22,946 bases of DNA from Candidatus Latescibacterota bacterium. Its GTDB lineage: Bacteria; Latescibacterota; UBA2968; UBA8231. Each line of letters begins with the position of its first letter. Positions within the stretch are counted from its first letter, which is position 1. Under the pieces are notes generated by a model that did no database searches, was not told the origin of the DNA, and was given only the letters and a program-made list of their open reading frames with translations. The translations under genes were made by a program, and so were the position numbers. Location: assembly GCA_021295675.1 (NCBI GenBank), contig JAGWBY010000095.1, positions 9,940 through 32,885 of the forward strand, read 5' to 3'. This document shows, one piece after another, positions 1 through 8,649 of this stretch.

Positions 1-340
1 GGCCCATAGCCTCGATGATCTTGGTCAGCAGTTGCCCGGCTTTCCCCACAAAGGGCTGGCCCGCGCGGTCTTCCTCGGCCCCTGGGGCCTCGCCGATGAA
101 CATGATGCCGGCCGCTGGATCGCCGCTGCCAAACACGAACTTCTGCCGCGTCGCACCCAGCCGACAGCGGGTGCACTCGCAAATCTGCTGGCGAAAGGCA
201 TCTAGAGTATCAACTGCTGGTTTCTCTGCCTTATGCTCCACAATCGCCTCCGGTGCGGTGAATTGGGTCCCCTCAAAAGCCACTAAATCGGATAGATAGC
301 GCCGAGCCTCGGCCAACACGTCCTCGCTCCGCTCTTCCAT
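1..340 (-). CDS. Type 4 uracil-DNA glycosylase, N-terminal part (cut by window edge)
   Basis: Family 4 uracil-DNA glycosylases remove uracil from DNA at the start of base excision repair and carry a 4Fe-4S cluster. About 113 residues are visible. They contain the CECTRC cysteine pair that would supply two cluster ligands, and the family signature [20 protein letters not shown], which forms the uracil pocket and active site. The remaining cysteines and the C-terminal histidine motif would lie beyond position 1. The ATG at 340 is preceded by GAGGA about seven bases upstream. The gene starts 23 bases after coaBC ends, on the same strand, so it is probably the last visible gene of the yicC-cmk-coaBC operon. 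Type 4 enzymes are widespread in bacteria that lack or supplement Ung. The assignment is firm despite the truncation. Confidence 0.93.
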   Translation of the reverse strand, partial: MEERSEDVLAEARRYLSDLVAFEGTQFTAPEAIVEHKAEKPAVDTLDAFRQQICECTRCRLGATRQKFVFGSGDPAAGIMFIGEAPGAEEDRAGQPFVGKAGQLLTKIIEAMG

Positions 341-363
341 GAGACATCCTCGCTAAGTCCGGG

Positions 364-1557
364 TTAAACTTCCCGCTGCGCCCGCACCCAGTCGAGAATG
401 CGGTCGGCGACTGCGGACTTGCTCAGCAGGGGCAGGGCTTCCTCTTGGCCCTCAACGTCGATCAGAGTAACGCGATTGGTGTCGCCGGCGAAACCAGCGC
501 CCTCCTCGTTGAGCATGTTGAGCACGATTAAGTCGCCTCCCTTGCGCGCCAGCTTCTCCCGCGCCCGCTCCGGCCCCTTTTCTGTCTCCATCGCAAAGAC
601 GACCAGCAGCCGCGGCCCCTTGCGCTGACCCAGCCCGGCGGCAATGTCTGGGTTTTCTACCAAGTCGATGGAACTGGACGCTGCGCCGCGTTTGATCTTC
701 TGCGCGGCCACCTCCTTGGCGCGGTAGTCGGCCGGAGCCGCCGCCAAAATCGCCCCATCTACTTGCTCAAACAAGGTTTCTACTGCGCGCTGCATATCGC
801 GCGTCGAGCGCACCCATTGCCGTTCCACGCCAGCGGGCGCGGGCAATGCAGTCGGCCCGGAAACCAGCCACACGCGCGCCCCACGCGCCGCGGCCCGTTC
901 AGCTAGCGCATAGCCCATCTTGCCCGACGAGCGATTGGAAATGAAGCGTACCGGATCGAGGTCCTCGACCGTGGGACCAGCCGTTACCAGCAGCTTCAGC
1001 CCATCCAAGTCGCCGCTGCAATGCGCCGCTACCGCCGCGACTAACTCCGCTGGCTCGGGCATCCGCCCGCGGCCAACCGCACCCGACGCCAAAGGCCCCA
1101 CCCCCGGGTCGAGCAAGTGGAACCCCCGCTCTGCCAAGGTCTGCACATTGGCCTCGACCGCGGCATTGGCGAACATGTTTTCCTCCATCGACGGTGCCAG
1201 CAGGACGGGCACGTCCGCGCACAACAACACCGAGGTGAGCAAATCGTCGGCCAAGCCACCGGCTACGCGCCCCAAGCAGTGCGCCGTGGCCGGAGCCACT
1301 AAAATCAAGTCGGCCCACTCGGCCAACCCCACGTGCAGAACGGGAAATTCCGCGTCGCGGCCGAACAAGTCGCTGTACACCACGTGGCGAGAAAGAACTT
1401 CTAGCGTCTTGGGCGCGACAAACTCACCCGCCGCGCGGGTCAGCACCACCCGCACCTCGGCCCCTTCAGCCGTCAGCAGCCGCACGATCTCCGGCGTCTT
1501 GTACGCGGCAATGCCGCCGGTAATCCCGAGCAGGATGTTGCGGCCCTGCAAGCTCAT
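364..1557 (-). CDS. coaBC: Bifunctional CoaBC: phosphopantothenoylcysteine decarboxylase / phosphopantothenate-cysteine ligase
   Basis: This protein makes 4'-phosphopantetheine for coenzyme A. The N-terminal flavin-dependent CoaC domain (about 1-185) decarboxylates phosphopantothenoylcysteine, and the C-terminal CoaB domain (about 190-397) ligates cysteine to phosphopantothenate. CoaB motifs are clear: VTAGPT, FISNRSSGKMG and the KIKRG loop. In CoaC the catalytic histidine is present (H75 in LHVGLAEW). The residue matching E. coli N125 is E125 (APSMEENMF), and the residue matching C158 is S158 (LASGAVGRGRM). From memory, Bacteroidetes-type CoaBC proteins carry comparable changes, so activity is not excluded. 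The start at 1557 was chosen over an in-frame upstream ATG at 1611 because it gives the usual MSLxGxxILLG beginning and overlaps the kinase stop as ATGA. Length of 397 residues is normal. Confidence 0.95.
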   Translation of the reverse strand: MSLQGRNILLGITGGIAAYKTPEIVRLLTAEGAEVRVVLTRAAGEFVAPKTLEVLSRHVVYSDLFGRDAEFPVLHVGLAEWADLILVAPATAHCLGRVAGGLADDLLTSVLLCADVPVLLAPSMEENMFANAAVEANVQTLAERGFHLLDPGVGPLASGAVGRGRMPEPAELVAAVAAHCSGDLDGLKLLVTAGPTVEDLDPVRFISNRSSGKMGYALAERAAARGARVWLVSGPTALPAPAGVERQWVRSTRDMQRAVETLFEQVDGAILAAAPADYRAKEVAAQKIKRGAASSSIDLVENPDIAAGLGQRKGPRLLVVFAMETEKGPERAREKLARKGGDLIVLNMLNEEGAGFAGDTNRVTLIDVEGQEEALPLLSKSAVADRILDWVRAQREV

Positions 1558-2096
1558 GGCTGGTCGAGGCACGCTAAGATGTGCGCACAGGCGGCTTGGG
1601 GGTCGCAGCATTCGGTATCGACGACCAAGTCGTACACCGATAAGTCGCTGATGGCGATTTGGTGATGCGCGGCGTAGCGCTGGGCCTCGGACGCCTCGCG
1701 CTCGCGCGTTTCCGCGAGGGCTTGCGCCAGCGGCTTGCCCTCGCGCTGTCCCACGCGCTCGGCCCGCACGGCGAGTGCCGCTTGCAGCCAGACCTTGAGG
1801 GCCGGAAGCTGACGCCGCTGAGCCATCCAGCCGGTGAGCCGCCCTTCGACGACAACCGGCGCGCTCGCCCGTGCCTGCTCAACCAAGCGCGCGTCGAGTT
1901 GGCGGTCGATGCGGCCATCGGCTTCGGCCCGCTGGCCAAACTCGGCCAAGCTCACGCCTGTTTCTTGGGCCAGCTTGCGAAAGACGGCTCCGGCGTTGAC
2001 ATAAGCCCAGCCCAGCCGCGCACACAGCCGGTCGCACACCGTGGTGGTGCCGCTGCCAGCTAAGCCGCTGATGGTGATGATTTGCACGGATGCCAT
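1554..2096 (-). CDS. Archaeal-type cytidylate (CMP) kinase-like protein
   Basis: The protein resembles the compact archaeal-type CMP kinases, which phosphorylate CMP/dCMP with ATP, rather than bacterial Cmk. Features in order are an N-terminal P-loop ITISGLAGSGTTTV, the NAGAVFRKLAQE segment, SLAEFGQRAEADGRID, the VVEGRLTGWM nucleotide-binding strand, an RERE-type lid segment, and a C-terminal DLSVYDLVVDT. The usual P-loop lysine is replaced by threonine (GSGTTT); I recall the same variant in some methanogen homologues. The ATG at 2096 has GAAGG about six bases upstream. An in-frame GTG at 2108 would overlap the yicC stop as GTGA and is a possible alternative. It sits between yicC and coaBC, where many bacteria have gmk and rpoZ. 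Specificity (CMP versus another nucleotide) cannot be read from sequence. Confidence 0.82.
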   Translation of the reverse strand: MASVQIITISGLAGSGTTTVCDRLCARLGWAYVNAGAVFRKLAQETGVSLAEFGQRAEADGRIDRQLDARLVEQARASAPVVVEGRLTGWMAQRRQLPALKVWLQAALAVRAERVGQREGKPLAQALAETREREASEAQRYAAHHQIAISDLSVYDLVVDTECCDPQAACAHILACLDQP

Positions 2097-2104
2097 GGAT
2101 GCCT

Positions 2105-3051
2105 TCACGCCAAGTTTTGCACCTGCTCGCGCAGCCGTTCAACCTCTTCTTTGATCTCGCGTCTGAGGCCTTGGCGCTGATGGTGTTGGCTTCGCGGTGC
2201 ATTTCCTGCAAGAGAAAGTTCAAGCGCTTGCCCACTTCGCCGCCCTGCGCCAAGGTAGCGAGAAACTGGGTATTGTGGCTGCGGAAGCGGACGATTTCCT
2301 CGACGATGTCGCTGCGCTCGGCGATCAGGGCGATCTCCGTGGCGAGGCGATCTTCGGCAACCGTCCCCGGCGCGAGCAGAGCGGCGATCTTTTCCCGCAA
2401 CCGCTCGGCAACCTGCCCCCGAGTCGCCTGCGCTCGCTCAGCCACGCGTTCCAGATGCGCCCCCACTGCCTCGACGCGGTCGCGCAAATCCGCGGCGAGG
2501 GTGTGTCCTTCGGCCTCGCGCATGGCCACTAACTCGGCCAGCGCTTGGTCCAACCCCACCCGCAGCACCTCTTGCACGACCGCGCTATCTAGCGCTGCGG
2601 CTTGGACGCGAAAAAGATTGGGCAGCTTCGCCAACAGCACCCGCTCAATTCCCACATTGAAATGCTCTAGTCCCTTGAAGCGAGCAAAAAACGCCTTGTG
2701 CAGCGGCAGCGTAGCCCGACTCCCCGCAGCTTCGATCTGCGCCAATTCAGCTAGCCGCCGCAGTTGGGCCAGATAGTGCTTGGCGGCTTCCTCGTCTAAC
2801 TGGGGCAGGGCCTCGGGCTGGTTTTCCTCCTCCCAAGCAAGGTGCGCGTTTATCTTGCCACGCCGGACCCGCGCCTGAATCCGCTCGCGGATGGCTAGCT
2901 CAAAGGGCTGGATATCTGCTGGGCAGCGCACCTGTATGTCGAGATAGCGGCTGTTGACCGACCGCAGTTCGACGGCGAGCCGCAAACCCCGCCGTTCGGC
3001 CGCGGCGCGGCCAAAGCCGGTCATGCTGTGAATGGGAGTTGGCTCGGTCAT
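2105..3051 (-). CDS. yicC: YicC-family endoribonuclease, frame broken near the C-terminus
   Basis: YicC proteins are conserved RNases with a YicC-like N-terminal domain and a DUF1732 C-terminal domain. The start is visible as MTEPTPIHSMTGFGRA. The C-terminal signature FLLQEMHREANTISAKASDA ends at about position 2163, after which the reading frame becomes nonsense. Another frame resumes with EIKEEVERLREQVQNLA and stops at TGA 2105-2107, which matches the family C-terminus. Compared with the family pattern, about seven residues between these segments are missing, so roughly 22 bases appear deleted at 2155-2163. The restored stop lies immediately before the kinase gene, which supports this as the true end. 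A candidate promoter (3067-3096) lies just upstream. The family assignment is secure; whether the frame break is real is unknown. Confidence 0.9.
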
Positions 3052-3066
3052 ATTGCTTCTCACGGG

Positions 3067-3096
3067 ATTAAAGTTACAACTAAGGAAAGTCGTTAA
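3067..3096 (-). promoter_or_regulatory. Candidate sigma70-type promoter for yicC-cmk-coaBC
   Basis: On the minus strand, TTAACG (3096-3091) and TTTAAT (3072-3067) are separated by 18 bases, and the yicC ATG follows 15 bases after the -10 box. A weak Shine-Dalgarno, GAGAAG, lies between them. This is the only non-coding gap of note (about 80 bases) in the minus-strand gene run, so an internal promoter is plausible. Box matches are four of six and five of six, which can happen by chance. Confidence 0.3.
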
Positions 3097-3130
3097 GGAG
3101 TAAATCCGATGCAAGAGAGGATTGGCAGCC

Positions 3131-4372
3131 TCAGCGGCCTGGATCCACGGCAATGCGGACGATAGACGAAAAACCGAAGAGCTGTGCAAGAGTTTGGCCC
3201 TCGGCCGTGAATTTCCACAGCACGTCATCGGTCGCGACCCAAGCCCGCTGCTGCACTGGGTCAAAGGACAAGGCGCTGCCGCCGGGCACGTCAGTCCAGT
3301 GCTGCTCCAAAATGCCGGCGGCCGAGAACACCGCCAGATCCCGTTCCCCCAACACCCAGCAGGCTCCGCTGGCATCATCCACGGCCAGTCCCACGGCTGC
3401 GGCAAAAGGCAATTCCACGTAGAGGATGGTGCCCGCGCGATCCAACCGCGCCAAGCGGTGCCCCTCACCGCCCAACAGCCACGCATCTCCCCCTGTGCCT
3501 GCCACCAGTGCCTTGGGAGCTGCCAGCACGTGGAATTCTGCGGCGTGGGTGCCGTCGGTCTGGTAGAACAGCACGCGGCTTTGGGCTTGGTCGGCGATCC
3601 AGCAACCTCCGGCCTGCGCGGCCAACGCCACCGGCTGGGCAAAGGAGGCATCGACCGGAATGAGGGCCAGCGAATCGGCCGCGTCCAAGGAAAACCAAAA
3701 GACCCGCTGTTGCCCCGCGTCGGCTAGCCAGCCAATGCGCGCGGCAGTGTCAATGGTCAGGGCACCGGGCCTTTCCACCGCCGCGCCCAGCGCAGCCAAC
3801 GCGCCGTCTTCCGCAATCCGGTACAACCCGGCAAACCCCCGGTCGCTGACCCAGCACGAACCATTGGCCACGTCGAGCGCAATCGTCGCTAAGTCAAAAA
3901 AGCGCCCCTGGGCAAAATGTGCACTGCGCGCATCTGCGCTGATTTTCCACACCAGCCCGGCGTGGCGATCGGCCACCCAAGCGACTTCTGGGCCGGGCGT
4001 AGCAGACACGGGCCTGCCGCTAGGGCGCTCGGCTTCCCCGGCGACGAGCAAGCTGAGCTGGTACTCGTAGCTCGTCCCGTTTTGCACTCCCCCGTCCGCA
4101 TACGTGGTCGCGTCTGGTGCCAGCACCGGGGTGATCGGCTCCCACTCGCCCCCAGGCAGACGGCGGTAGAGTCGGTAGCCTTCGATGTCGGAAAAGTGGG
4201 AAAAGTCCCACTGCAACTCCACTTGGCCGTCGAGTGCCAAGGCCGTCAAGGCGTTAAACGACTCGCTCTGCAGGTCTTCGGCTTGCGGGTCGAGGGGGTT
4301 GCGCCGCGGGCGGTCGCTGCAAGCTAAGACCAGCGCGCCGAGGCAGCACCCTATCCAGAGACAGCTTCTCAC
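3131..4372 (-). CDS. Lipoprotein with FN3 domain and NHL-like beta-propeller
   Basis: The N-terminus is a lipoprotein signal with lipobox LVLAC (C18), followed by an NPLDP motif often seen in FCB-type lipoproteins. Residues about 40-125 look like a fibronectin type III domain (VELQWDFSHFSDIEGYRLYRR). Residues about 130-413 form repeats of the kind xxWVADxxxxxVxxxxxDG, typical of NHL or SMP-30-like propellers. It is probably tethered to the outer membrane or periplasmic face; no enzymatic residues are evident. The GTG at 4372 overlaps the stop of the upstream membrane-protein gene as GTGA, implying coupled translation. It belongs to the envelope gene group starting with the dapF-like gene. The specific partner or ligand is unknown. 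Confidence 0.8.
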   Translation of the reverse strand: MRSCLWIGCCLGALVLACSDRPRRNPLDPQAEDLQSESFNALTALALDGQVELQWDFSHFSDIEGYRLYRRLPGGEWEPITPVLAPDATTYADGGVQNGTSYEYQLSLLVAGEAERPSGRPVSATPGPEVAWVADRHAGLVWKISADARSAHFAQGRFFDLATIALDVANGSCWVSDRGFAGLYRIAEDGALAALGAAVERPGALTIDTAARIGWLADAGQQRVFWFSLDAADSLALIPVDASFAQPVALAAQAGGCWIADQAQSRVLFYQTDGTHAAEFHVLAAPKALVAGTGGDAWLLGGEGHRLARLDRAGTILYVELPFAAAVGLAVDDASGACWVLGERDLAVFSAAGILEQHWTDVPGGSALSFDPVQQRAWVATDDVLWKFTAEGQTLAQLFGFSSIVRIAVDPGR

Positions 4373-4800
4373 GATCTAGACCTAAAAAAGAGCAGGTACG
4401 AGCTGAGCACCAAGCCTACCTCCATGCCGACGAACGCCGCGCCAGTCACGCGGTCAAAGCGTTTGGCCTCGTCCAATTTTCGCTGCTGACGCACCACGCT
4501 GGCCGAGCGCAAATAGCGGTCGTACGCGGCGTCGGCTCGCTCCTTGCTCCAGTAGGCTACCGCACCGGCCCCCACGGCCAAGGCCGCGCTCAAGTAGAGC
4601 TTCTTGCGCGAGCGTTTCTCCTTGCTCGGAGCCGCAGACGTAGTTGGCATCGACCGCTGCCCAAGCCTCGGCTGCTCGGCCCATTGCTCCGCTAAAGCTG
4701 CTTCCAACGGAGCCAGCCGCCGAGGCAGTTCTAACGGCTCGGCCCACGTCGGCGGGCCACTCGCGGCCAGCACCAAGCACCAAGCAATCGTCTTTTTCAT
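4369..4800 (-). CDS. Small exported protein with a two-helix membrane hairpin, function unknown
   Basis: I do not recognise a named family. The 143-residue protein has a signal peptide (cleavage plausible after PPTWA, about residue 20) and a basic linker containing EKRSRKK. It also has a hydrophobic segment at about 68-85 (LYLSAALAVGAGAVAYW), a charged helix rich in D, R and K, and a second hydrophobic segment at about 118-139 (VTGAAFVGMEVGLVLSSYLL). The paired segments resemble the C-terminal membrane hairpins seen in small envelope proteins of FCB bacteria. The start ATG at 4800 has a GGGGG-type Shine-Dalgarno. It is coupled to the downstream lipoprotein gene by a GTGA overlap and follows the PQQ-propeller gene by 14 bases, so it probably works with them. 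Confidence 0.6.
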   Translation of the reverse strand: MKKTIAWCLVLAASGPPTWAEPLELPRRLAPLEAALAEQWAEQPRLGQRSMPTTSAAPSKEKRSRKKLYLSAALAVGAGAVAYWSKERADAAYDRYLRSASVVRQQRKLDEAKRFDRVTGAAFVGMEVGLVLSSYLLFFRSRS

Positions 4801-4814
4801 GCAGTTTCCCCCGC

Positions 4815-5876
4815 TCAGCGGCGTCCAAATACGTGGAGAAGCCGCTTCTCAGTGGCGACGGCGACGACCTGTGCGCCCAAAGACACCGGTGCCAAGACGG
4901 GGCCGTTCAACCGGTATTTCCACAACAGATGCCCGTCTTGCAGATCCAAGGCGTAGAGATGGCCGTCGCTGGAAGCACCATACGCGGTGTGCTCCGTGGC
5001 GGCTGGGCTGCTCCGCACCACACCCCCGGTGGCAAACGACCACTGCACGGCACCAGTGGCCGCGTCTAGCCCATAGAAATGGCGGTCAGCACAGCCTACC
5101 ACCAACACGCCCCTAGCTAGCGCCAACTCCGCGGTCGGCAGCGCGCCCAAGGCCCGTTCCCACACCACCTGTCCGGAGTCGCGTCGGGCAGCTAGCACTC
5201 GGCCAGATGCAGTCGCCGTAACTATATGCATACCAGTAGGTATAGGCCGCGATCGCACGGCTTCCCCCAAGCCCGTGCGCCAGCGCTCTTTGCCGCTTTC
5301 CGCATTCAAGGCCACCAAGTCCCCGGACGCCGTGCCAGCAAACGCGAGATCGCCGCTCAGCACCAATCCGGTCCGCGCCAACCCACCCAATTCGGCACGC
5401 CACAACACATGTCCGTCGGCGAGGCGCAGCGCCTGCACTGTGCCCTTCTCATCCACCGCGATCAGGGTATCGCCGCGCACGACCGGCACCTGACAAAACG
5501 TCCCCTCATGCCGCCAACGCTCAGTCGCAGTCCGTCGGTCCAAAACCCGCAACGCGGGCTTGCGGCCCAGCACCCCCAGCGCGTACAACTGCCCGGCCAA
5601 CTGCCCAGGAGCACACGCCATCTTGTCGTATCCATGCTTGCCCAACTGGGTGCCATTGCGCCGGTCCAACGCATAGAGGGTCGGCTCCGTCGTCAGTTGG
5701 AGGATCAAATCACCGGCAAAGAGCGCGCCGCCCAGCGGCGAGCCGTCCATTTTGTGCGTCCACAAAAGTTGTAGCGGCGGCTCAACCCCCACTGCGCTGC
5801 GCCCCGGCTCGCCTAGGTAGAGCACCTTTTCGCCACAGGCTGTCAACAGGCAAAATCCGAGCAAGGCGTAGCGCAT
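4815..5876 (-). CDS. PQQ-repeat (BamB-like) beta-propeller lipoprotein
   Basis: The protein begins with a lipoprotein signal, lipobox LLTAC (C14). The remainder consists of PQQ-type propeller repeats, each with a pattern like LYALDxxxGxxxW: YALDRRNG, LRLADGHVLW, LNAESGKERW, LDAATGAVQW and LDLQDGHLLW. Length (353 residues) and layout resemble BamB, the lipoprotein scaffold of the outer-membrane assembly complex, but many unrelated lipoproteins share this fold. Context favours an envelope role: the start ATG at 5876 directly abuts the TAA of the upstream Omp85-barrel fusion gene (TAAATG). I infer that it acts with that barrel protein. Calling it BamB would need evidence of BamA interaction, so no symbol is given. 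Confidence 0.8.
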   Translation of the reverse strand: MRYALLGFCLLTACGEKVLYLGEPGRSAVGVEPPLQLLWTHKMDGSPLGGALFAGDLILQLTTEPTLYALDRRNGTQLGKHGYDKMACAPGQLAGQLYALGVLGRKPALRVLDRRTATERWRHEGTFCQVPVVRGDTLIAVDEKGTVQALRLADGHVLWRAELGGLARTGLVLSGDLAFAGTASGDLVALNAESGKERWRTGLGEAVRSRPIPTGMHIVTATASGRVLAARRDSGQVVWERALGALPTAELALARGVLVVGCADRHFYGLDAATGAVQWSFATGGVVRSSPAATEHTAYGASSDGHLYALDLQDGHLLWKYRLNGPVLAPVSLGAQVVAVATEKRLLHVFGRR

Positions 5877-8624
5877 TTAATAATCCCAGCCAAAGAAGAA
5901 ATCCCAGCGCGTGTCGCCATCTATGGACTTGAAGTCCGTGCGCCGCGCCGCATCCAAGCGAAAAACGAAAACCCCGCCCAAGGCCAAGCGCACCCCCGCG
6001 CCAAGCGCCGCGCGCCATTGCTCAAAGTCGGAGTTCCACGCATTGCCCACGTCGAAAAAGAGTGCGCCGCGGAAGGCGCTAAACTCCATGGCCCCAAACG
6101 GAAAGCGGAGCAAGAACCGATCGACCAAGGGGAAGCGCAACTCTTGGTTGTACAGCACCATCTTGCTGCCCCATAGCGAGCGCCAGCGGTAGCCCCGCAG
6201 CGTCCAACTGCCCCCCAAGGAGAAAAACTCGGGCACCACGCCGGTGGAGCGCCGACCCATCAGGCGCACGGCCAACGCGCTGCGCTGCGAGAGGCGGAAG
6301 TAGTGCCGGTAGTCGCCAAAGAGCGTGATATTGAACCGCCGCGAGGTCTTAAAGTCGATCGTCTGCGCCAGCCCAAGGCTGTAGCGCCGGCCCTCCAGCG
6401 GCCCGGTCGGAATCCACAGGCTAGTGTCGTGGGTATAGCTGACGTAGTTGTTGGCCAGCCAGCCCGACAGCTTCCGCCCCTCGAATTGTCGGTCGATTTC
6501 AGCGTGGCGCAGCGAGAGCCGGGTGTCGATGCGGTCGTGTTGGGAAAAGGGATAGCTCAACCCAACGTGGGCACCCAAGCGCTCTTCGCGCACAAACCGG
6601 CCAAAGCGGCTCGAAAAGCGGTCGTTGAGCCGAAACACGCCCCAATACGCGTTGAGCCGCTGCCCGAGGTGGAAGCGCGTCAACGCCACGTTCAGGCCGT
6701 CGAAGAAGCCGGATTGGCTGGCGGCAATGTGCGAGAGCACGAAGTAATACTGATCGTTGCCCAGCACGTCGCTCAGCGCCACTTGGATGCCGCCCGAGGT
6801 GCCAAATTCCGGGTCCTGCGAGATCTGTCCCTGGGCTATGTCGAAGCTCATCTTGCGCTCATAGGGCTGGCTGGCGACCTCGCTCTGACCGTGCAGGCTC
6901 GCCAGCGACCACGGCTCGACCGGTGCCTCCTCCACGCGCTGATAGCTGACTTCCGCGCTGTCGGCCCAATCCACGGCCAGCTCGTAGATTTGGAAGCCGC
7001 CGCTCTCATAGCCAGAAAAGAGCAGGTGCTGGTCATCGGCCAATAGCACCGGATCAAACGCACCCGTCAACACGTGAGTCAAGCGCCGGGTCGCCGTGCG
7101 CTCGCCCGTTAGCTGCAAGGCATAGATATCGTACGCACCTGCGCGGTCGGAGCTAAAGACGATGCGCTTGCCGTCCGGCGACCAGCGCGGCTGTCCGTCG
7201 TTGTGCTCACCCTGGCTGAGGGCCGAGATTTGCTCGGTCGCCAAATCGTATAGGAACAAATTGTAGCGACCGCGCCGCCCCCCGGGCCAGCGGTCGGAGC
7301 TAAAAACGATGTGCTGACCATCCGGCGACCAGTCGGGCTCGCGGTCGTGATAAATGTCGCGGCATAAGGCGCGGAGGCTATCGCCGGTTACATCGACCAG
7401 ATAAATGTCGGTCCAGCCCCCTTCGTCGCTGCCGGCAAAGGCCAGCCGCTGCCCGTCGGGCGCAAACGACGGCGACGCAATCGCGACGATTCCGGCAAAC
7501 GACAAATCCTCCACCAAGCGCTTTTGTTCCAAGTCCCAGATGTACAGGTGATCGCGGCCTCGGCTTTTGGCTGCAAACGCCAGCCACTTGCCATTCGGGG
7601 AAGCGGCCAGCCGCGTCGAGAGCGGGTGCAGGGACTCAAAGACCGGCAGACGCTCGCCTTCGACCACCACCTCGGGTTCGCTGCCGTCGCGGCGCGTGCG
7701 GACGATTTGCGTATAGCCTTGAGCGTTGCGGAAGTGGTAGAATACACTGCTGTCGCTAGGAACGATTTCGGGCTTGATGTTAAAGCCGCGCTGCGTGCGG
7801 GCGGTGGCCAATTCAGATGGGGGATCGCGGTCGGCAATCGCCGGCAGGTGGCGCTTGTGCAAATGGTATTGCCAAGCTTGGTCGAACTTCTCTAAGCTCT
7901 CGCCGGTCGTGATCGCAAAAATTTCGCCAAAGGTCTCGCCGCGCCACCAATTGGCAAAGAGCTGTTCGAACACGTCGGCTCCGTGCCGCGCCGCCATAAA
8001 GTGGCAAAAGGTGCCGTAGATGCGATACATCTCGGCGATGGACACCAGCCGCCGCGCAAAGAGCGCATCGCGCACCACCATTTCGCCAAAGCTGTTAGGC
8101 TCGCTCGACCAGTACTCGGCCAGCCCTTCGGAAAACCACAGCGGCGCTGGGCGGAAGTCCAACACCCCGTGCTGTGCCAACACCCGCGCGATGCGGTCAA
8201 ACGTGAAGACGTGGACCAACTCGTGGTGCAGCACCCGCTCGAATTCGGGCAGGGAACCGCTCAGCGGCAGCGCGACCCGTCCCTTGAGATACTCGGTAAA
8301 ACCCGCTACCCCCTCGGGCAGGAGATTGGGGATGATATTCGTCTGTTCAAAGTAGATGTGCGAGGAATAGACCACCAACGGCACCCGCCGCTGCACTGTG
8401 TGGGCGAACTTCTTTTCCAGATCGACAAACTGGCGCTCGGCCATTTGCGCGGCGTACGCGGCCAACTCCTCCTCTTCGGCAAAGAAGTACACGTCAAAGT
8501 GCTCAGTCTCCATTTTCCGCCACGCGAATTCCGCGTACTGCACTTTGTTTTGGCCAAAGCCCTGACCGATAGCTGCCGAGGCCATCAGCAGCCAACCGAG
8601 CGCGACCCAAGCTAAACAGCGCAT
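5877..8624 (-). CDS. Gluzincin peptidase / TolB-like propeller / Omp85-type barrel fusion
   Basis: After a signal peptide (MRCLAWVALGWLLMASAAIG) the protein shows three regions. Residues about 25-280 form a peptidase MA-like domain with zinc motif HELVH (H134, E135, H138) and downstream WFSEGLAEY, which supplies the third ligand. Residues about 285-600 contain TolB/WD40-like repeats (SPNGKWLAF, APDGQRLAF, SPDGQHIVF, SPDGKRIVF). The last 300 or so residues resemble a bacterial surface antigen (Omp85) beta-barrel, with the LRGYRW loop motif and an aromatic end, FFGWDY. It is probably a surface or periplasmic protease anchored in the outer membrane. The ATG at 8624 was preferred over one 15 codons upstream because it gives a clean signal peptide and has AGGGA in front. 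The next gene, a propeller lipoprotein, follows without a gap. Confidence 0.83.
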   Translation of the reverse strand: MRCLAWVALGWLLMASAAIGQGFGQNKVQYAEFAWRKMETEHFDVYFFAEEEELAAYAAQMAERQFVDLEKKFAHTVQRRVPLVVYSSHIYFEQTNIIPNLLPEGVAGFTEYLKGRVALPLSGSLPEFERVLHHELVHVFTFDRIARVLAQHGVLDFRPAPLWFSEGLAEYWSSEPNSFGEMVVRDALFARRLVSIAEMYRIYGTFCHFMAARHGADVFEQLFANWWRGETFGEIFAITTGESLEKFDQAWQYHLHKRHLPAIADRDPPSELATARTQRGFNIKPEIVPSDSSVFYHFRNAQGYTQIVRTRRDGSEPEVVVEGERLPVFESLHPLSTRLAASPNGKWLAFAAKSRGRDHLYIWDLEQKRLVEDLSFAGIVAIASPSFAPDGQRLAFAGSDEGGWTDIYLVDVTGDSLRALCRDIYHDREPDWSPDGQHIVFSSDRWPGGRRGRYNLFLYDLATEQISALSQGEHNDGQPRWSPDGKRIVFSSDRAGAYDIYALQLTGERTATRRLTHVLTGAFDPVLLADDQHLLFSGYESGGFQIYELAVDWADSAEVSYQRVEEAPVEPWSLASLHGQSEVASQPYERKMSFDIAQGQISQDPEFGTSGGIQVALSDVLGNDQYYFVLSHIAASQSGFFDGLNVALTRFHLGQRLNAYWGVFRLNDRFSSRFGRFVREERLGAHVGLSYPFSQHDRIDTRLSLRHAEIDRQFEGRKLSGWLANNYVSYTHDTSLWIPTGPLEGRRYSLGLAQTIDFKTSRRFNITLFGDYRHYFRLSQRSALAVRLMGRRSTGVVPEFFSLGGSWTLRGYRWRSLWGSKMVLYNQELRFPLVDRFLLRFPFGAMEFSAFRGALFFDVGNAWNSDFEQWRAALGAGVRLALGGVFVFRLDAARRTDFKSIDGDTRWDFFFGWDY

Positions 8625-8649
8625 TGCAGTCCCTGCTACCGCGCGCCGC

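Noticed and set aside
2150..2170. Programmed ribosomal frameshift in yicC
   Set aside because: No slippery heptamer or downstream structure is evident, and several residues are missing as well as the frame, which slippage would not explain.
5226..5774. Long open frame on the plus strand opposite the PQQ-propeller gene
   Set aside because: Composition is Arg/Pro/His-rich and it mirrors a clear lipoprotein gene; it is a GC-rich antisense shadow.
7998..8020. Possible in-frame loss in the peptidase domain between EMYRIYGTF and CHFMAARHG
   Set aside because: Some relatives, as I recall, have about nine more residues here (like LMYKEGQSI), but my recollection of the family is too weak to count it with the other sites.
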